Below, piece by piece: positions 24,254 to 31,405 of a DNA stretch of 64,000 bases. The notes under the pieces were generated by a model. The model was not told the origin of the DNA. It did not search any database and saw only the letters and a list, made by a program, of their open reading frames with translations. The position numbers were made by a program, and so were the translations under genes. Source of the stretch: Bacillus_AB infantis_B (GTDB lineage: Bacteria > Bacillota > Bacilli > Bacillales > Cytobacillaceae); assembly GCF_008180445.1 (NCBI RefSeq), contig NZ_VTER01000001.1, positions 186,001 through 250,000 of the forward strand. The letters run 5' to 3'. Every line of letters begins with the position of its first letter. Position 1 is the first letter of the stretch.

Positions 24254-24796
24254 TCAGTCACTCTCCATTCCTGCAGCAGTATGGTGAAGATGCCATTCTT
24301 CCCCTAGAATCGCATAATAATATTCATCCCGCCATCCTTCACCATGCGGAATGCATTTTCTGAAAAATCCTTCTCTTCTCATTCCGATTCTTTCCATCAC
24401 TTTAAAGGATGCGATATTTTCCGGCTGGCAGGTAGCAATGATTCTGTGGAGATTCTTTTGTTCGAACCCGTGCTTCAAAACAGCAGAAGCTGCTTCAGAT
24501 GCCAGACCCCTGTTTTGGAAATGAGGGTTCATTGCCCAGCCGATTTCATAGGTATGAGTTCCAAAATAGGGATGAAAAACGATATGGCCGGCGAGCTGCC
24601 TGTTTTCTTTAACAATGACTGGATAGTTTCTTGCTTCAATCATATTTTCCTTCACAAATTTCATGGCAGCTTCTTCATTGAATACACCTTCCGGCATATA
24701 CTCCATGACTTGTGCATCAGAGGTATATGTATAAACATCCCGCCAGTCCTCCTCCTGAAAATCCCTGATGATCAGCCGTTCTGTTTCTATATACAT
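24254..24796 (-). CDS. GNAT N-acetyltransferase (RimJ/RimL-like)
   Basis: 180 residues of the Acetyltransf_3 type: start TERLIIRDFQEEDW, the acetyl-CoA pyrophosphate loop NRGLASEAASAVL (about 94-106; motif A), and the following NLHRIIATCQPENIASFKVMERIGMRREG block are classic for RimJ/RimL enzymes that acetylate N termini or small amines. Substrate unknown. AAAAAGGAG lies eight bases before ATG 24796. First gene of a two-gene unit with the DUF1835 gene. Confidence 0.9.
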   Translation of the reverse strand: MYIETERLIIRDFQEEDWRDVYTYTSDAQVMEYMPEGVFNEEAAMKFVKENMIEARNYPVIVKENRQLAGHIVFHPYFGTHTYEIGWAMNPHFQNRGLASEAASAVLKHGFEQKNLHRIIATCQPENIASFKVMERIGMRREGFFRKCIPHGEGWRDEYYYAILGEEWHLHHTAAGMESD

Positions 24797-25019
24797 TGAA
24801 TATGCTCCTTTTTATTTCAGATCAGCTGACAATATTCGGCATTTTATAGAGAAATTCCTGCTGAGCTAATTTGTTTTCTTTATTTGAAGATGCAAACTGT
24901 TTTTTTAGTGAAATACTTTGATATCAGACAAGAAATGCAGCTTACTCTTTGAATTACGGCAGTAAAATTGCCCGCGAATCTGCATCTTCTCCATCCTCTC
25001 AGAAGATAGTGTCATTAAT

Positions 25020-25047
25020 AAAAGCCCCGCATGCAAGATTGCGGGGC
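25020..25047 (-). terminator. Terminator of msrA
   Basis: GCCCCGCA (25024-25031) / TGCGGGGC (25040-25047) perfect stem, followed leftward by four U. Confidence 0.8.
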
Positions 25048-25058
25048 CTTACTGAGCT

Positions 25059-25589
25059 TTACTTTTCCCAATGCTCTTTAATGAACTCATCACGCCCTGA
25101 TTTTTCCCTGTCTTCCTTGTAATGGGCGGAATTTTTCTTATAATAGTCCTGGTGATAATCTTCAGCCGGATAGAAGGTTTCAGCAGGCAGTACCTTTGTG
25201 ACAATCGGCTTGCTGAACTTTCCGCTTTCCGCAAGCTTATTGCGGGCAGCGATTGCTTTGTCCCTCTGAGTTTCATTGTGATAGAAAACAGCAGTCCGGT
25301 ACTGGTCTCCGCGGTCATGGAACTGGCCGCCTTCATCGGTAGGATCTATCTGCTGCCAGAACAGCTCAAGCAGGTTTTCATATGGAAACACGTCAGGATC
25401 AAATTCGATCTGGACGACCTCATAATGGCCGCTGTCCCCTTTTTTCACGTCTTCATATGTGGGATTGGCAACATGCCCGCCGGTATAGCCGGAGATGATG
25501 CTATATATTCCGTCAAATTGATCAAAAGGCTTGACCATGCACCAAAAGCAGCCTCCAGCAAAAGTTGCCGATTCTTTTCTCTCTGTCAT
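25059..25589 (-). CDS. msrA: Peptide-methionine (S)-S-oxide reductase
   Basis: 176 residues. MsrA reduces methionine-S-sulfoxide in proteins and free methionine, repairing oxidative damage with thioredoxin as electron donor. The active-site motif GGCFWC is at residues 12-17 with catalytic Cys14; GYTGGHVANPTYEDV and the QYRTAVFYHNETQ and AEDYHQDYYKKN blocks are all conserved. There is no fused MsrB domain and no msrB next to it. AAAGGTGAT precedes ATG 25589. Monocistronic with a strong terminator. Confidence 0.95.
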   Translation of the reverse strand: MTERKESATFAGGCFWCMVKPFDQFDGIYSIISGYTGGHVANPTYEDVKKGDSGHYEVVQIEFDPDVFPYENLLELFWQQIDPTDEGGQFHDRGDQYRTAVFYHNETQRDKAIAARNKLAESGKFSKPIVTKVLPAETFYPAEDYHQDYYKKNSAHYKEDREKSGRDEFIKEHWEK

Positions 25590-25789
25590 TCACAAATCAC
25601 CTTTTCTATTAAATATGAGAAGCTTTTCTACCAGTTTACCACCTCCACTGGCTTTTGGATATTCTCATGTTCAGTATAAGAAATTTTCACTGGGCAAATG
25701 TCCATTTTTAAAATTCCCTGCCATAATTGCGGGCAACTGCCCTCCTTCTGCATAGCATACAGAGTAAAAGAGACTGGAGGTTATGCAAA

Positions 25790-26026
25790 ATGAATCCTTA
25801 TATGGCAATTCCTGAATATGCATATCAGCAGCATGATGAAAGGTTCCTTCCGCTCCTGGCAATCGGTGCAGCTACAGGCGGGTTCGGTTTTGGCCGCCCT
25901 GGATGGGGCTATGGCGGTTATGGCTTTGGCTACGGCCGTCCAGGATGGGGCTATGGCAGGCCAGGCTGGGGATATGGACGTCCTGGATGGGGCTATGGTT
26001 TCGGACGCCCCGGCTTTTGGTATTAA
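25790..26026 (+). CDS. Glycine/tryptophan/tyrosine-rich repeat protein
   Basis: 78 residues. A short ordinary N terminus (MNPYMAIPEYAYQQHDERF, then LLAIGAA) is followed by about 45 residues of low-complexity repeats, chiefly GRPGWGYG in four to five near-identical copies and ending GRPGFWY. Arginine and aromatic residues at regular spacing resemble self-associating coat- or cell-surface-type proteins. GGAGG lies nine bases before ATG 25790. A second glycine-rich protein of like design is at 56977. A spore coat or surface role is a guess; no signal peptide or catalytic motif is seen. Confidence 0.75.
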   Translation: MNPYMAIPEYAYQQHDERFLPLLAIGAATGGFGFGRPGWGYGGYGFGYGRPGWGYGRPGWGYGRPGWGYGFGRPGFWY

Positions 26027-26038
26027 TAAAAATAGGAG

Positions 26039-26074
26039 AAACATGCAAAGCAGATCTTTGCATGTTTCTTTTTT
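26039..26074. terminator. Bidirectional terminator between the Gly-rich gene and hisS
   Basis: AAACATGCAAAG (26039-26050) / CTTTGCATGTTT (26056-26067), a perfect 12-bp stem, followed by a C and six T. Overlaps the last base of hisS. Confidence 0.85.
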
Positions 26075-27366
26075 CAGTCATACTTCTTAAAAACAAATTT
26101 CTCGAATGCTTCTTCCCCTGTTTCCATATCCTTTACTTTATACTGGTTATTTGAAACTTCTTCTTCTCCCAGCAGAATCACTTTCCTGATGTTTTCCTTG
26201 TTAGCCCTTTCAAGGGCCTTGCTTATTTTGCGGCTGCCTAGCTCCAACTCTACTCTCCACCCTTTTTCACGCAGATACTGTGCAAGAGCAAGGGATTCTT
26301 TTGGCGTGTTGATTGGAATGAGATAATAATCTGCCGTACTCTCCCGTTCAGTCCCGGACAAGCTTTGGCTGACCGCGGTAAAAATGGCATCCAATCCAAA
26401 CGAAATTCCAACCGTGGCAATTTTACTTCCGCTCCCTATGAAGCCGCCGATTGCGTTATCATATCTGCCGCCGCTCCCTATGCTTGAGGCAAGCGATCTG
26501 TCAGTGAGGAAGATTTCATATACCGTGCCGGTGTATATGTCCAGGCCTCTTGCTAAAAAAGGATTAAAAACCGCTTTCCCGCCGCAATTCAAATAGGTTA
26601 GATAACCTTCCAGCTCCTGCAATTCCTGCAAACCTTCTTTTAAGAGGACGTTTTTATCCTCGATTTCCTTGTAGTAGGCAAGCTCTCCAATATTCGTGTC
26701 AGAAATAAAGCCCGCAATTTTTTGAATCGTTTCATACCCGATATCCTTTGCTGCCAGTTCTTCAGAAACCTTCTTCCATCCTGCTTTTTCCAGCTTATCT
26801 AGCACAAGGATTGCCTCATTGCGCTTCTCTTCCAGCACGCCAAATTCCTGCAGCAAGCCGGAGAGCAGCTTGCGGTTATTATATTGAATTGTAATATCGA
26901 GGCCAATCCTCTGAAAGGCATCGAGTGCCATTACCATCAGCTCGGCTTCAGCAAGCTGGGAATCTGCTCCTGCTATATCAACATCACACTGTGTGAACTC
27001 GCGGAGACGTCCTGTTTTTATCGGGCCATCGCGGAAAACTCTGCCGATCTCATACCGCTTGAAAGGAAGCCGTATTCCAGGGTTCATAGCAGCTGCTTTT
27101 GCAAATGGGATAGTCAAATCATACCTTAAAGCCAAATCTCTGCCCCCGCGGTCAGACAGCGTATACATCTCCTCAAGAATCTCTGCTCCCCCGCCATACT
27201 TAGAAGCGAGAAGTTCAGTATAGTTCAGAATCGGGGTCTCCAACGGTTTGCATCCGTATTGAATGAATACATCCTCCAGCTCTCTTTGAATCCTCCGTCT
27301 TACAATCTCTTCTTCAGGCAAATAATCTTTAGTTCCTTTTACATTTTGATAATCCATCTTTTTCAT
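26074..27366 (-). CDS. hisS: Histidyl-tRNA synthetase (stand-alone copy)
   Basis: 430 residues, class II aminoacyl-tRNA synthetase that charges tRNA-His. Visible: RYDLTIPFA (81-89), motif 2 FRDGPIKTGRLREFTQCD (about 111-128), the histidine-binding ARGLDIYTG (272-280), GGRYDNAIGG and motif 3 VGISFGLDAIF, and a full C-terminal anticodon-binding domain (about 335-425). It is therefore a full enzyme, not HisZ. It stands apart from aspS, unlike the usual hisS-aspS pair, so it is probably a second copy. Its 223-base leader contains a His-codon leader peptide and a terminator rather than a T-box. GGAGG lies before ATG 27366. Confidence 0.93.
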   Translation of the reverse strand: MKKMDYQNVKGTKDYLPEEEIVRRRIQRELEDVFIQYGCKPLETPILNYTELLASKYGGGAEILEEMYTLSDRGGRDLALRYDLTIPFAKAAAMNPGIRLPFKRYEIGRVFRDGPIKTGRLREFTQCDVDIAGADSQLAEAELMVMALDAFQRIGLDITIQYNNRKLLSGLLQEFGVLEEKRNEAILVLDKLEKAGWKKVSEELAAKDIGYETIQKIAGFISDTNIGELAYYKEIEDKNVLLKEGLQELQELEGYLTYLNCGGKAVFNPFLARGLDIYTGTVYEIFLTDRSLASSIGSGGRYDNAIGGFIGSGSKIATVGISFGLDAIFTAVSQSLSGTERESTADYYLIPINTPKESLALAQYLREKGWRVELELGSRKISKALERANKENIRKVILLGEEEVSNNQYKVKDMETGEEAFEKFVFKKYD

Positions 27367-27419
27367 CAGTTATTCCTCCAGAATAAGATTTAGAGATGAT
27401 CCTCACCCTTTTAAAAATA

Positions 27420-27465
27420 CAAAAAAACCGCACTCTTTTAAGTGGATACTTAAAAAAATGCGGTT
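27420..27465 (-). terminator. Attenuator terminator of hisS
   Basis: Reading leftward, AACCGCA (complement of 27459-27465) pairs with TGCGGTT (complement of 27426-27432), with an inner AAGT/ACTT stem, and is followed by seven U. It stands 54 bases before the hisS start codon, so it must be bypassed for expression. Confidence 0.8.
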
Positions 27466-27474
27466 CATGATTAA

Positions 27475-27517
27475 TAGCCTTCCTATTTGCGATTTTTAAA
27501 AATCGATAGCAAGGCTA
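27475..27517 (-). promoter_or_regulatory. Leader hairpin between His codons and the terminator
   Basis: TAGCCTT (complement of 27511-27517) pairs with AAGGCTA (complement of 27475-27481); inside it CGATTTTT and AAAAATCG form a second stem. Its 5' arm begins at the leader-peptide stop codon, so a ribosome stalled on the His codons would cover it. The inner AAAAATCGCA is also able to pair with the terminator 3' arm UGCGGUUUUU (one G-U pair). Confidence 0.55.
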
Positions 27518-27571
27518 GTTTTTATGATGATGGTTTTGTGAAAATGGACAACAGCTTCTATCCGGCTGCAT
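27515..27571 (-). CDS. His leader peptide (attenuation) upstream of hisS
   Basis: An 18-codon ORF, MQPDRSCCPFSQNHHHKN, starting at ATG 27569-27571 with GAGGTGAT four bases upstream, and ending at TAG 27515-27517. It contains three consecutive His codons (CAT CAT CAT) near its end, directly before a hairpin and an intrinsic terminator, and hisS follows. This is the arrangement of ribosome-mediated attenuation: scarcity of charged tRNA-His would stall the ribosome and change RNA folding. The peptide itself probably has no other function. Confidence 0.8.
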   Translation of the reverse strand: MQPDRSCCPFSQNHHHKN

Positions 27572-27595
27572 AAGGATCACCTCTAATTTCCATAT

Positions 27596-27624
27596 AATGT
27601 AGCATAGAGGAATAAAAATATCAA
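27596..27624 (-). promoter_or_regulatory. Promoter of the hisS leader
   Basis: Leftward TTGATA (complement of 27619-27624), 17-base spacer and TACATT (complement of 27596-27601) with an extended TGn. The predicted start near 27589 is about 18 bases before the leader-peptide ATG. Confidence 0.65.
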
Positions 27625-27684
27625 CCTGATTTTAACGGGGGATATAAAAAACGGCGGATGCACTCACCTTCTATGATTAAGCAG

Positions 27685-27708
27685 AAAAAAAGCTGCCTTT
27701 ACAGCAGC
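27685..27708 (-). terminator. Terminator of the catalase-related gene
   Basis: GCTGC (complement of 27703-27707) / GCAGC (complement of 27692-27696) stem followed by seven U, just after the stop at 27713. Confidence 0.75.
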
Positions 27709-27712
27709 CCGT

Positions 27713-28651
27713 TTACAGCCCTTCCTTCTTCTCGCTTTCACGCCTCTTCCTCGATTCATGGTAGGCTTCATGCCGGAAATGGAGGATAGGATCTTCGCTG
27801 CATTCAATGCCTTCAGGTAGGATGGTTGGATCAAAAAACTCTTCATTTGAATCTTCGAGCCTGCGGGTGACCGTCAGCTCCCCAACCGCAATTTTTTGCC
27901 TGTTTCCCGGCCACAGCACTGTAGGATCATCTGTCGGGTCATCTTTTTCTCCCAGCTGCACAGATAATGTAAAGCGGACTGGACCTTTTGCCAGCCTATC
28001 CTCCAGCTCTGTTTCGAGGTATGTTTCCCCAAGATGGCCGGCTGCTTCTTTTTTTGTATACATGCTGACGCCTTCTTCCGGCTCCCAGATGAATTTAACC
28101 GCCTGCCGTCCTCCCTCCCCAGTGGTGAGGTAAAAGGCATGGATAGAATAGTAAGGAGCTGCCGCATAGCTTGCAGGCAGCCTTACTTCCCGGATCAATT
28201 CAATGAACGCCTTGCTTTCAGGAAAATCCTTTGCAATGCCTGCTAATGATTTAAGATCAGGCTTCCCCTTTCGTATAGAGGCAAACAGCTCAATGATTTT
28301 GGTGAAGGATTCAGGGGTTTTTGCAAAGAACAGCGGAACAGTCGTGCATACAAGGTTTGTAACATCTCCGTCTGGCAGCTGGAATTGAACTGCCATTCCT
28401 TTAGGAGGAGTCAGCGCATCACTGTGCCCGAGATTGGTCGAGCTGTTGGAAAAACGGACGACAGCCGGCACTTCACTGCCCTGCAGATGAGGGGCAGACG
28501 TCAAATAGGCGGCCTTTCCGTTTGGCTTAAAGATTCCTTCATACGAGATTCCCCGTGCATGTGCCCTTTTGCGGCCAGGGAACTTACCGGCTGCTCCTTC
28601 AATACTGTCTATGGCACGTCCGGCAAGATCAGTCTTTTTAATGCTATCCAT
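27713..28651 (-). CDS. Catalase-related haem protein (small catalase/SrpA-like)
   Basis: 312 residues, shorter than typical catalases (about 480) and lacking the flavodoxin-like end. Catalase-core features: RKRAHARGISYEGIF with the distal-side His, VPAVVRFSNSS, GMAVQFQLPDG, and a proximal haem-ligand type segment FRHEAYHESRKRR near the C terminus, where Tyr would bind haem iron. Such minimal catalases usually act as peroxidases with organic peroxides or weak catalases. AAAGGGGG precedes ATG 28651. Monocistronic, 78 bases after the ZIP-like gene. Confidence 0.85.
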   Translation of the reverse strand: MDSIKKTDLAGRAIDSIEGAAGKFPGRKRAHARGISYEGIFKPNGKAAYLTSAPHLQGSEVPAVVRFSNSSTNLGHSDALTPPKGMAVQFQLPDGDVTNLVCTTVPLFFAKTPESFTKIIELFASIRKGKPDLKSLAGIAKDFPESKAFIELIREVRLPASYAAAPYYSIHAFYLTTGEGGRQAVKFIWEPEEGVSMYTKKEAAGHLGETYLETELEDRLAKGPVRFTLSVQLGEKDDPTDDPTVLWPGNRQKIAVGELTVTRRLEDSNEEFFDPTILPEGIECSEDPILHFRHEAYHESRKRRESEKKEGL

Positions 28652-28729
28652 TATTTAGCCCCCTTTTCCTGATCGATTACTCTATTCTTCCCCTGACCCG
28701 GCTACTAGAAACAAATGGGTGTGTGTTTT

Positions 28730-29464
28730 TTAAATGACCATAAGAAGGACTGAATATCCGGCAAGGCCGATGCAGAATGCCGCAAAGCTGCTTTCCCGCT
28801 CTTCCGGAAGCTCTTCCTTCAGCACATTCAGTACAACTCCTCCAGCCAGGAAAGCGACCAGGATTGAAATGATCAGCTCATGAACTTCCATAACCGCTCC
28901 AATCATCCAGCCGAGCAGAATTGCTGCAGTAAGGAGCATTCGGCCGTATTTGTCATAAACTTCCCGGTGATCCCGCCTTAGCCCCCTGTCATTGGTGATG
29001 AAATGGATGCTTAAAGCTATAAAATAAAAAAACATGCCCCAAGGGCTTTCAAATTCCTCTCTTATGAGGAGATAGCCGATGATGCTGTTGTAAATAAAAA
29101 AAGATCCGATGTGAATCCAGAACACGCCTGCCGATGTCTGGTTTTCCGTCTTGTCTTTTTTCTTCTTTTTCGAAACCTTCACAATCCGTTCAAGGCCATA
29201 GAATATCGCCAGCCCGATCATGGCAATCAGGTAAATATGATTCTCAATATATCTTCCTGCATCCGTCCCGATCGAATCCTCGAGGCTCTCCTGATAGCCA
29301 TTCAATTCCGGCAGCAAATGCAGGAACACATATGCAACCGCAATGCCGCCGGCTATGGAAAGGATCCGGCTTCTTGGGGTTTCTTCGATAAAATTCATAT
29401 ATTTGGAGGAAAAATGGATGAGCGCAAAACCGATGGCAAAAAGCATGCTGAGCCAAAAGAGCAT
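28730..29464 (-). CDS. ZIP-transporter-like integral membrane protein
   Basis: 244 residues with seven to eight predicted membrane helices. Helix 2 ends with VFLHLLPELNG, and a later helix contains IALSIHFITNDRGLRRDH and AVMEVHELIISILVAFLAGGVVLNVLKEELPEE, reminiscent of the His/Glu metal-site helices of ZIP transporters. A Lys-rich cytoplasmic loop (VSKKKKKDK) follows helix 3. It is shorter and more divergent than proven ZIP proteins, so metal transport is only suggested. AAAGGA precedes ATG 29464. Confidence 0.65.
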   Translation of the reverse strand: MLFWLSMLFAIGFALIHFSSKYMNFIEETPRSRILSIAGGIAVAYVFLHLLPELNGYQESLEDSIGTDAGRYIENHIYLIAMIGLAIFYGLERIVKVSKKKKKDKTENQTSAGVFWIHIGSFFIYNSIIGYLLIREEFESPWGMFFYFIALSIHFITNDRGLRRDHREVYDKYGRMLLTAAILLGWMIGAVMEVHELIISILVAFLAGGVVLNVLKEELPEERESSFAAFCIGLAGYSVLLMVI

Positions 29465-29559
29465 AAGATCATTCCTTTTTTAGTTTGGTGTCTGTTTCGG
29501 GCTTACTGGGCTGCGGGACGGCAGGTTTGCTTGGATGGGCAGCAGCTGGCTGAACATGT

Positions 29560-29683
29560 GAATTGGTAGAATATTTTTTGAAATGGTAGATTATCTGCTG
29601 AAAACGGTAGATTATCCGTTGAAATGATTGAATTATTTATTGATTAGATGGAATTAACTGCCGAATTAATTAAATAGCCAGCT
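29560..29683. repeat. Six degenerate 20-21 bp tandem repeats
   Basis: Units beginning GAA(A/T)TGG or GATTAGATGG start at 29560, 29580, 29600, 29621, 29642 and 29663, with GAACC at 29684 closing the array. Spacing is 20 or 21 bp. AT-rich, non-coding, between the ZIP-like gene and the terminator of the AraC-type regulator. The period matches the array at 11309 although the sequence differs. Confidence 0.65.
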
Positions 29684-29793
29684 GAACCTATAAAAAAACC
29701 AATAAGATACTAGATTTATCACAAACCACAAGATTCCCGCAGCCTAATATTCCATAACCTGACTCCAGACAGTCTAAACACCCTTCTTTACGC

Positions 29794-29823
29794 AAAAAAA
29801 AGAGCAGCTTTCTGCCGCTCTTT
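29794..29823 (-). terminator. Terminator of the AraC-type regulator
   Basis: AAAGAGCGGC / GCTGCTCTTT (complements of 29814-29823 and 29799-29808, one mismatch) followed by eight U leftward. Confidence 0.8.
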
Positions 29824-29835
29824 CGCTACATCTGT

Positions 29836-30687
29836 TTATTTTACCGGTATCCAGATCTCAGAATAGCAGTCCGTGCTGTAAGGATCACCGTCATTGTAGA
29901 CTTCCAGCTCTGGTGTCCCGGCATGCTCGTACGGATTGGAAGGGAACCACTCTGAGAAGATTTGCTTCCAGGTATTCTGCATAGCATCAGGCATCTCTCC
30001 ATGCACCTCAAAAACAGCCCATTTGGAGGCAGGAATGATCAGCTCTTCTAATCCTTCCTGCTTCTCGCCTTTGCACTCTGCCGCGATCCAATAGTCCATC
30101 TTCGGCTCTCCGGTCTCACCCCTTTTATCGACACAAATTCCAAGAACATGTTTGTTCAGCGTGAAAAGGATTTTATTGATTCCGTCTTCATGCACCTGCT
30201 TCCACATTTGTGGAATGCCTTTGAAATTCTCTCCGTTTTCCATGGAAAATTCCTTCCTGATCCCTGCCGCTGTAAAGCTTTCTTTTTCAATGATTTTATA
30301 CTTCATTGGTTCCGCTCCCTTCAAGGTTACCTGTATGACCAGGCGATTATAGGCGTTCAGCTGTCCAGCCTTTTTCCGCGCATCGGATGGTGTCAGCCCA
30401 TGCTGGCGGCGGAAGGCTTTCGCGAACGCCTCGGGAGTGTCATAGCCATATTTCAGGGCGATATCGATGACCTTTTGATCTGATGCTATAAGCTCCTGTG
30501 CTGCAAGCGTCAGCCTCCTTTTCCGCAGGTATTCACCAATCGACATATCTGTCAGCACCGAAAATGTCCGCTGAAAATGGAAGGAAGAAGCATTTGCCTG
30601 CAAGGCAATATCCTCAACTGAAATATCATCCAGGAGGTGTTCCTCCATATAATCGATCGCTTTTTGCAGCCCCTCGGCCCATCCCAT
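29836..30687 (-). CDS. AraC family regulator with GyrI-like effector domain
   Basis: 283 residues. N-terminal AraC DNA-binding domain (about 5-105) with two helix-turn-helix motifs (SVEDIALQANASSFHFQRTF and VIDIALKYGYDTPEAFAKAFRRQHG). The C-terminal GyrI/BmrR-like small-molecule-binding domain spans about 125-283 (YKIIEKESFTAAGIRKEF ... YSTDCYSEIWIPVK). Such Rob/SoxS-like regulators respond to drugs or bile-like compounds. GGGAG lies eight bases before ATG 30687; a GTG at 30696 is too near that site. Its targets are unknown. Confidence 0.88.
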   Translation of the reverse strand: MGWAEGLQKAIDYMEEHLLDDISVEDIALQANASSFHFQRTFSVLTDMSIGEYLRKRRLTLAAQELIASDQKVIDIALKYGYDTPEAFAKAFRRQHGLTPSDARKKAGQLNAYNRLVIQVTLKGAEPMKYKIIEKESFTAAGIRKEFSMENGENFKGIPQMWKQVHEDGINKILFTLNKHVLGICVDKRGETGEPKMDYWIAAECKGEKQEGLEELIIPASKWAVFEVHGEMPDAMQNTWKQIFSEWFPSNPYEHAGTPELEVYNDGDPYSTDCYSEIWIPVK

Positions 30688-30837
30688 ATCGCTCACTCCC
30701 TGCTTTTATTGTAGCAGCTGATCATGCTGGCATCCTGTCAATTCTTGCTCTTTGATGACAGCAATTTCTATTCTGAATCTATTCTATGTAAAGTAGAGAT
30801 TTCCCTTTTGCAAGCGTGAAGATTTCTCTCTAAATGG

Positions 30838-30875
30838 AAGACAAAAGGAGCCTCCGGTGAAGCTCCTTTTGTCTT
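30838..30875 (-). terminator. Terminator of the RR-HK-sigma operon
   Basis: AAGACAAAAGGAGC (30838-30851) / GCTCCTTTTGTCTT (30862-30875), a perfect 14-bp inverted repeat with a ten-base loop, directly after the sigma-factor gene. Confidence 0.85.
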
Positions 30876-30878
30876 GTT

Positions 30879-31394
30879 CTACATATTTGCTAATCCGATA
30901 AAAAGAGGCTTCAATCTTTTCCTCGCCCTGTACAATCTTGTTTTTACTGTGCATGGCTTCAGATTAAGCATTTCTGCAATCTCTTTTTCCTTCAGTCCCT
31001 TGCTTGCTTTAAGATGCAGGATATCTCTGTAGCCATCCCCCAGCGTATTAATCGCCCGATTGATCTGCGCCTCCATCAGCTGGGCCTCTACCATGCTGTC
31101 AACCGCTTCGCTCTTAACATTGCCCAAAGCTTCGATTGCCTCTATTTCCATGGGCTGGCAGCTTTTCTTCCGTTCCCTGCGTACAAAATCAATTGCTGTT
31201 CTGGCTGCAGTAACAGACAGCCACGCTCCCAGCTTTTTTTTGTCTGTAATGGTGTGTGCCTTATTGAGTGCCTTAATGAATGTTTCCTGGACTGCATCTT
31301 CGGCTAAATAAGAGTCTCTTGTAATAGAATAGCTGATATGGAAGAGCCTTTTTTTATGAGTTTCATATGAGTTTGCTATTTCTGCCCCAGTCAT
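30879..31394 (-). CDS. ECF RNA polymerase sigma factor in a two-component operon
   Basis: 171 residues: sigma region 2 (about 10-85; LFHISYSITRDSYLAEDAVQETFIKAL) and region 4 (about 115-165; LKASKGLKEKEIAEMLNLKPCTVKTRLYRARKRL) joined by a short linker, as in ECF sigma factors such as SigV or SigW. It lies 11 bases after the kinase gene with GGGGTGG as ribosome site, so it is co-transcribed with the response regulator and kinase. No anti-sigma gene adjoins it, which is unusual; the two-component system may control its level instead. Confidence 0.9.
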   Translation of the reverse strand: MTGAEIANSYETHKKRLFHISYSITRDSYLAEDAVQETFIKALNKAHTITDKKKLGAWLSVTAARTAIDFVRRERKKSCQPMEIEAIEALGNVKSEAVDSMVEAQLMEAQINRAINTLGDGYRDILHLKASKGLKEKEIAEMLNLKPCTVKTRLYRARKRLKPLFIGLANM

Positions 31395-31405
31395 TTTTCC
31401 ACCCC

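Noticed and set aside
27366..27600. T-box riboswitch before hisS
   Set aside because: The T-box core sequence AGGGTGGNACCGCG and the specifier-loop architecture are absent; a His-rich leader ORF explains the region better.
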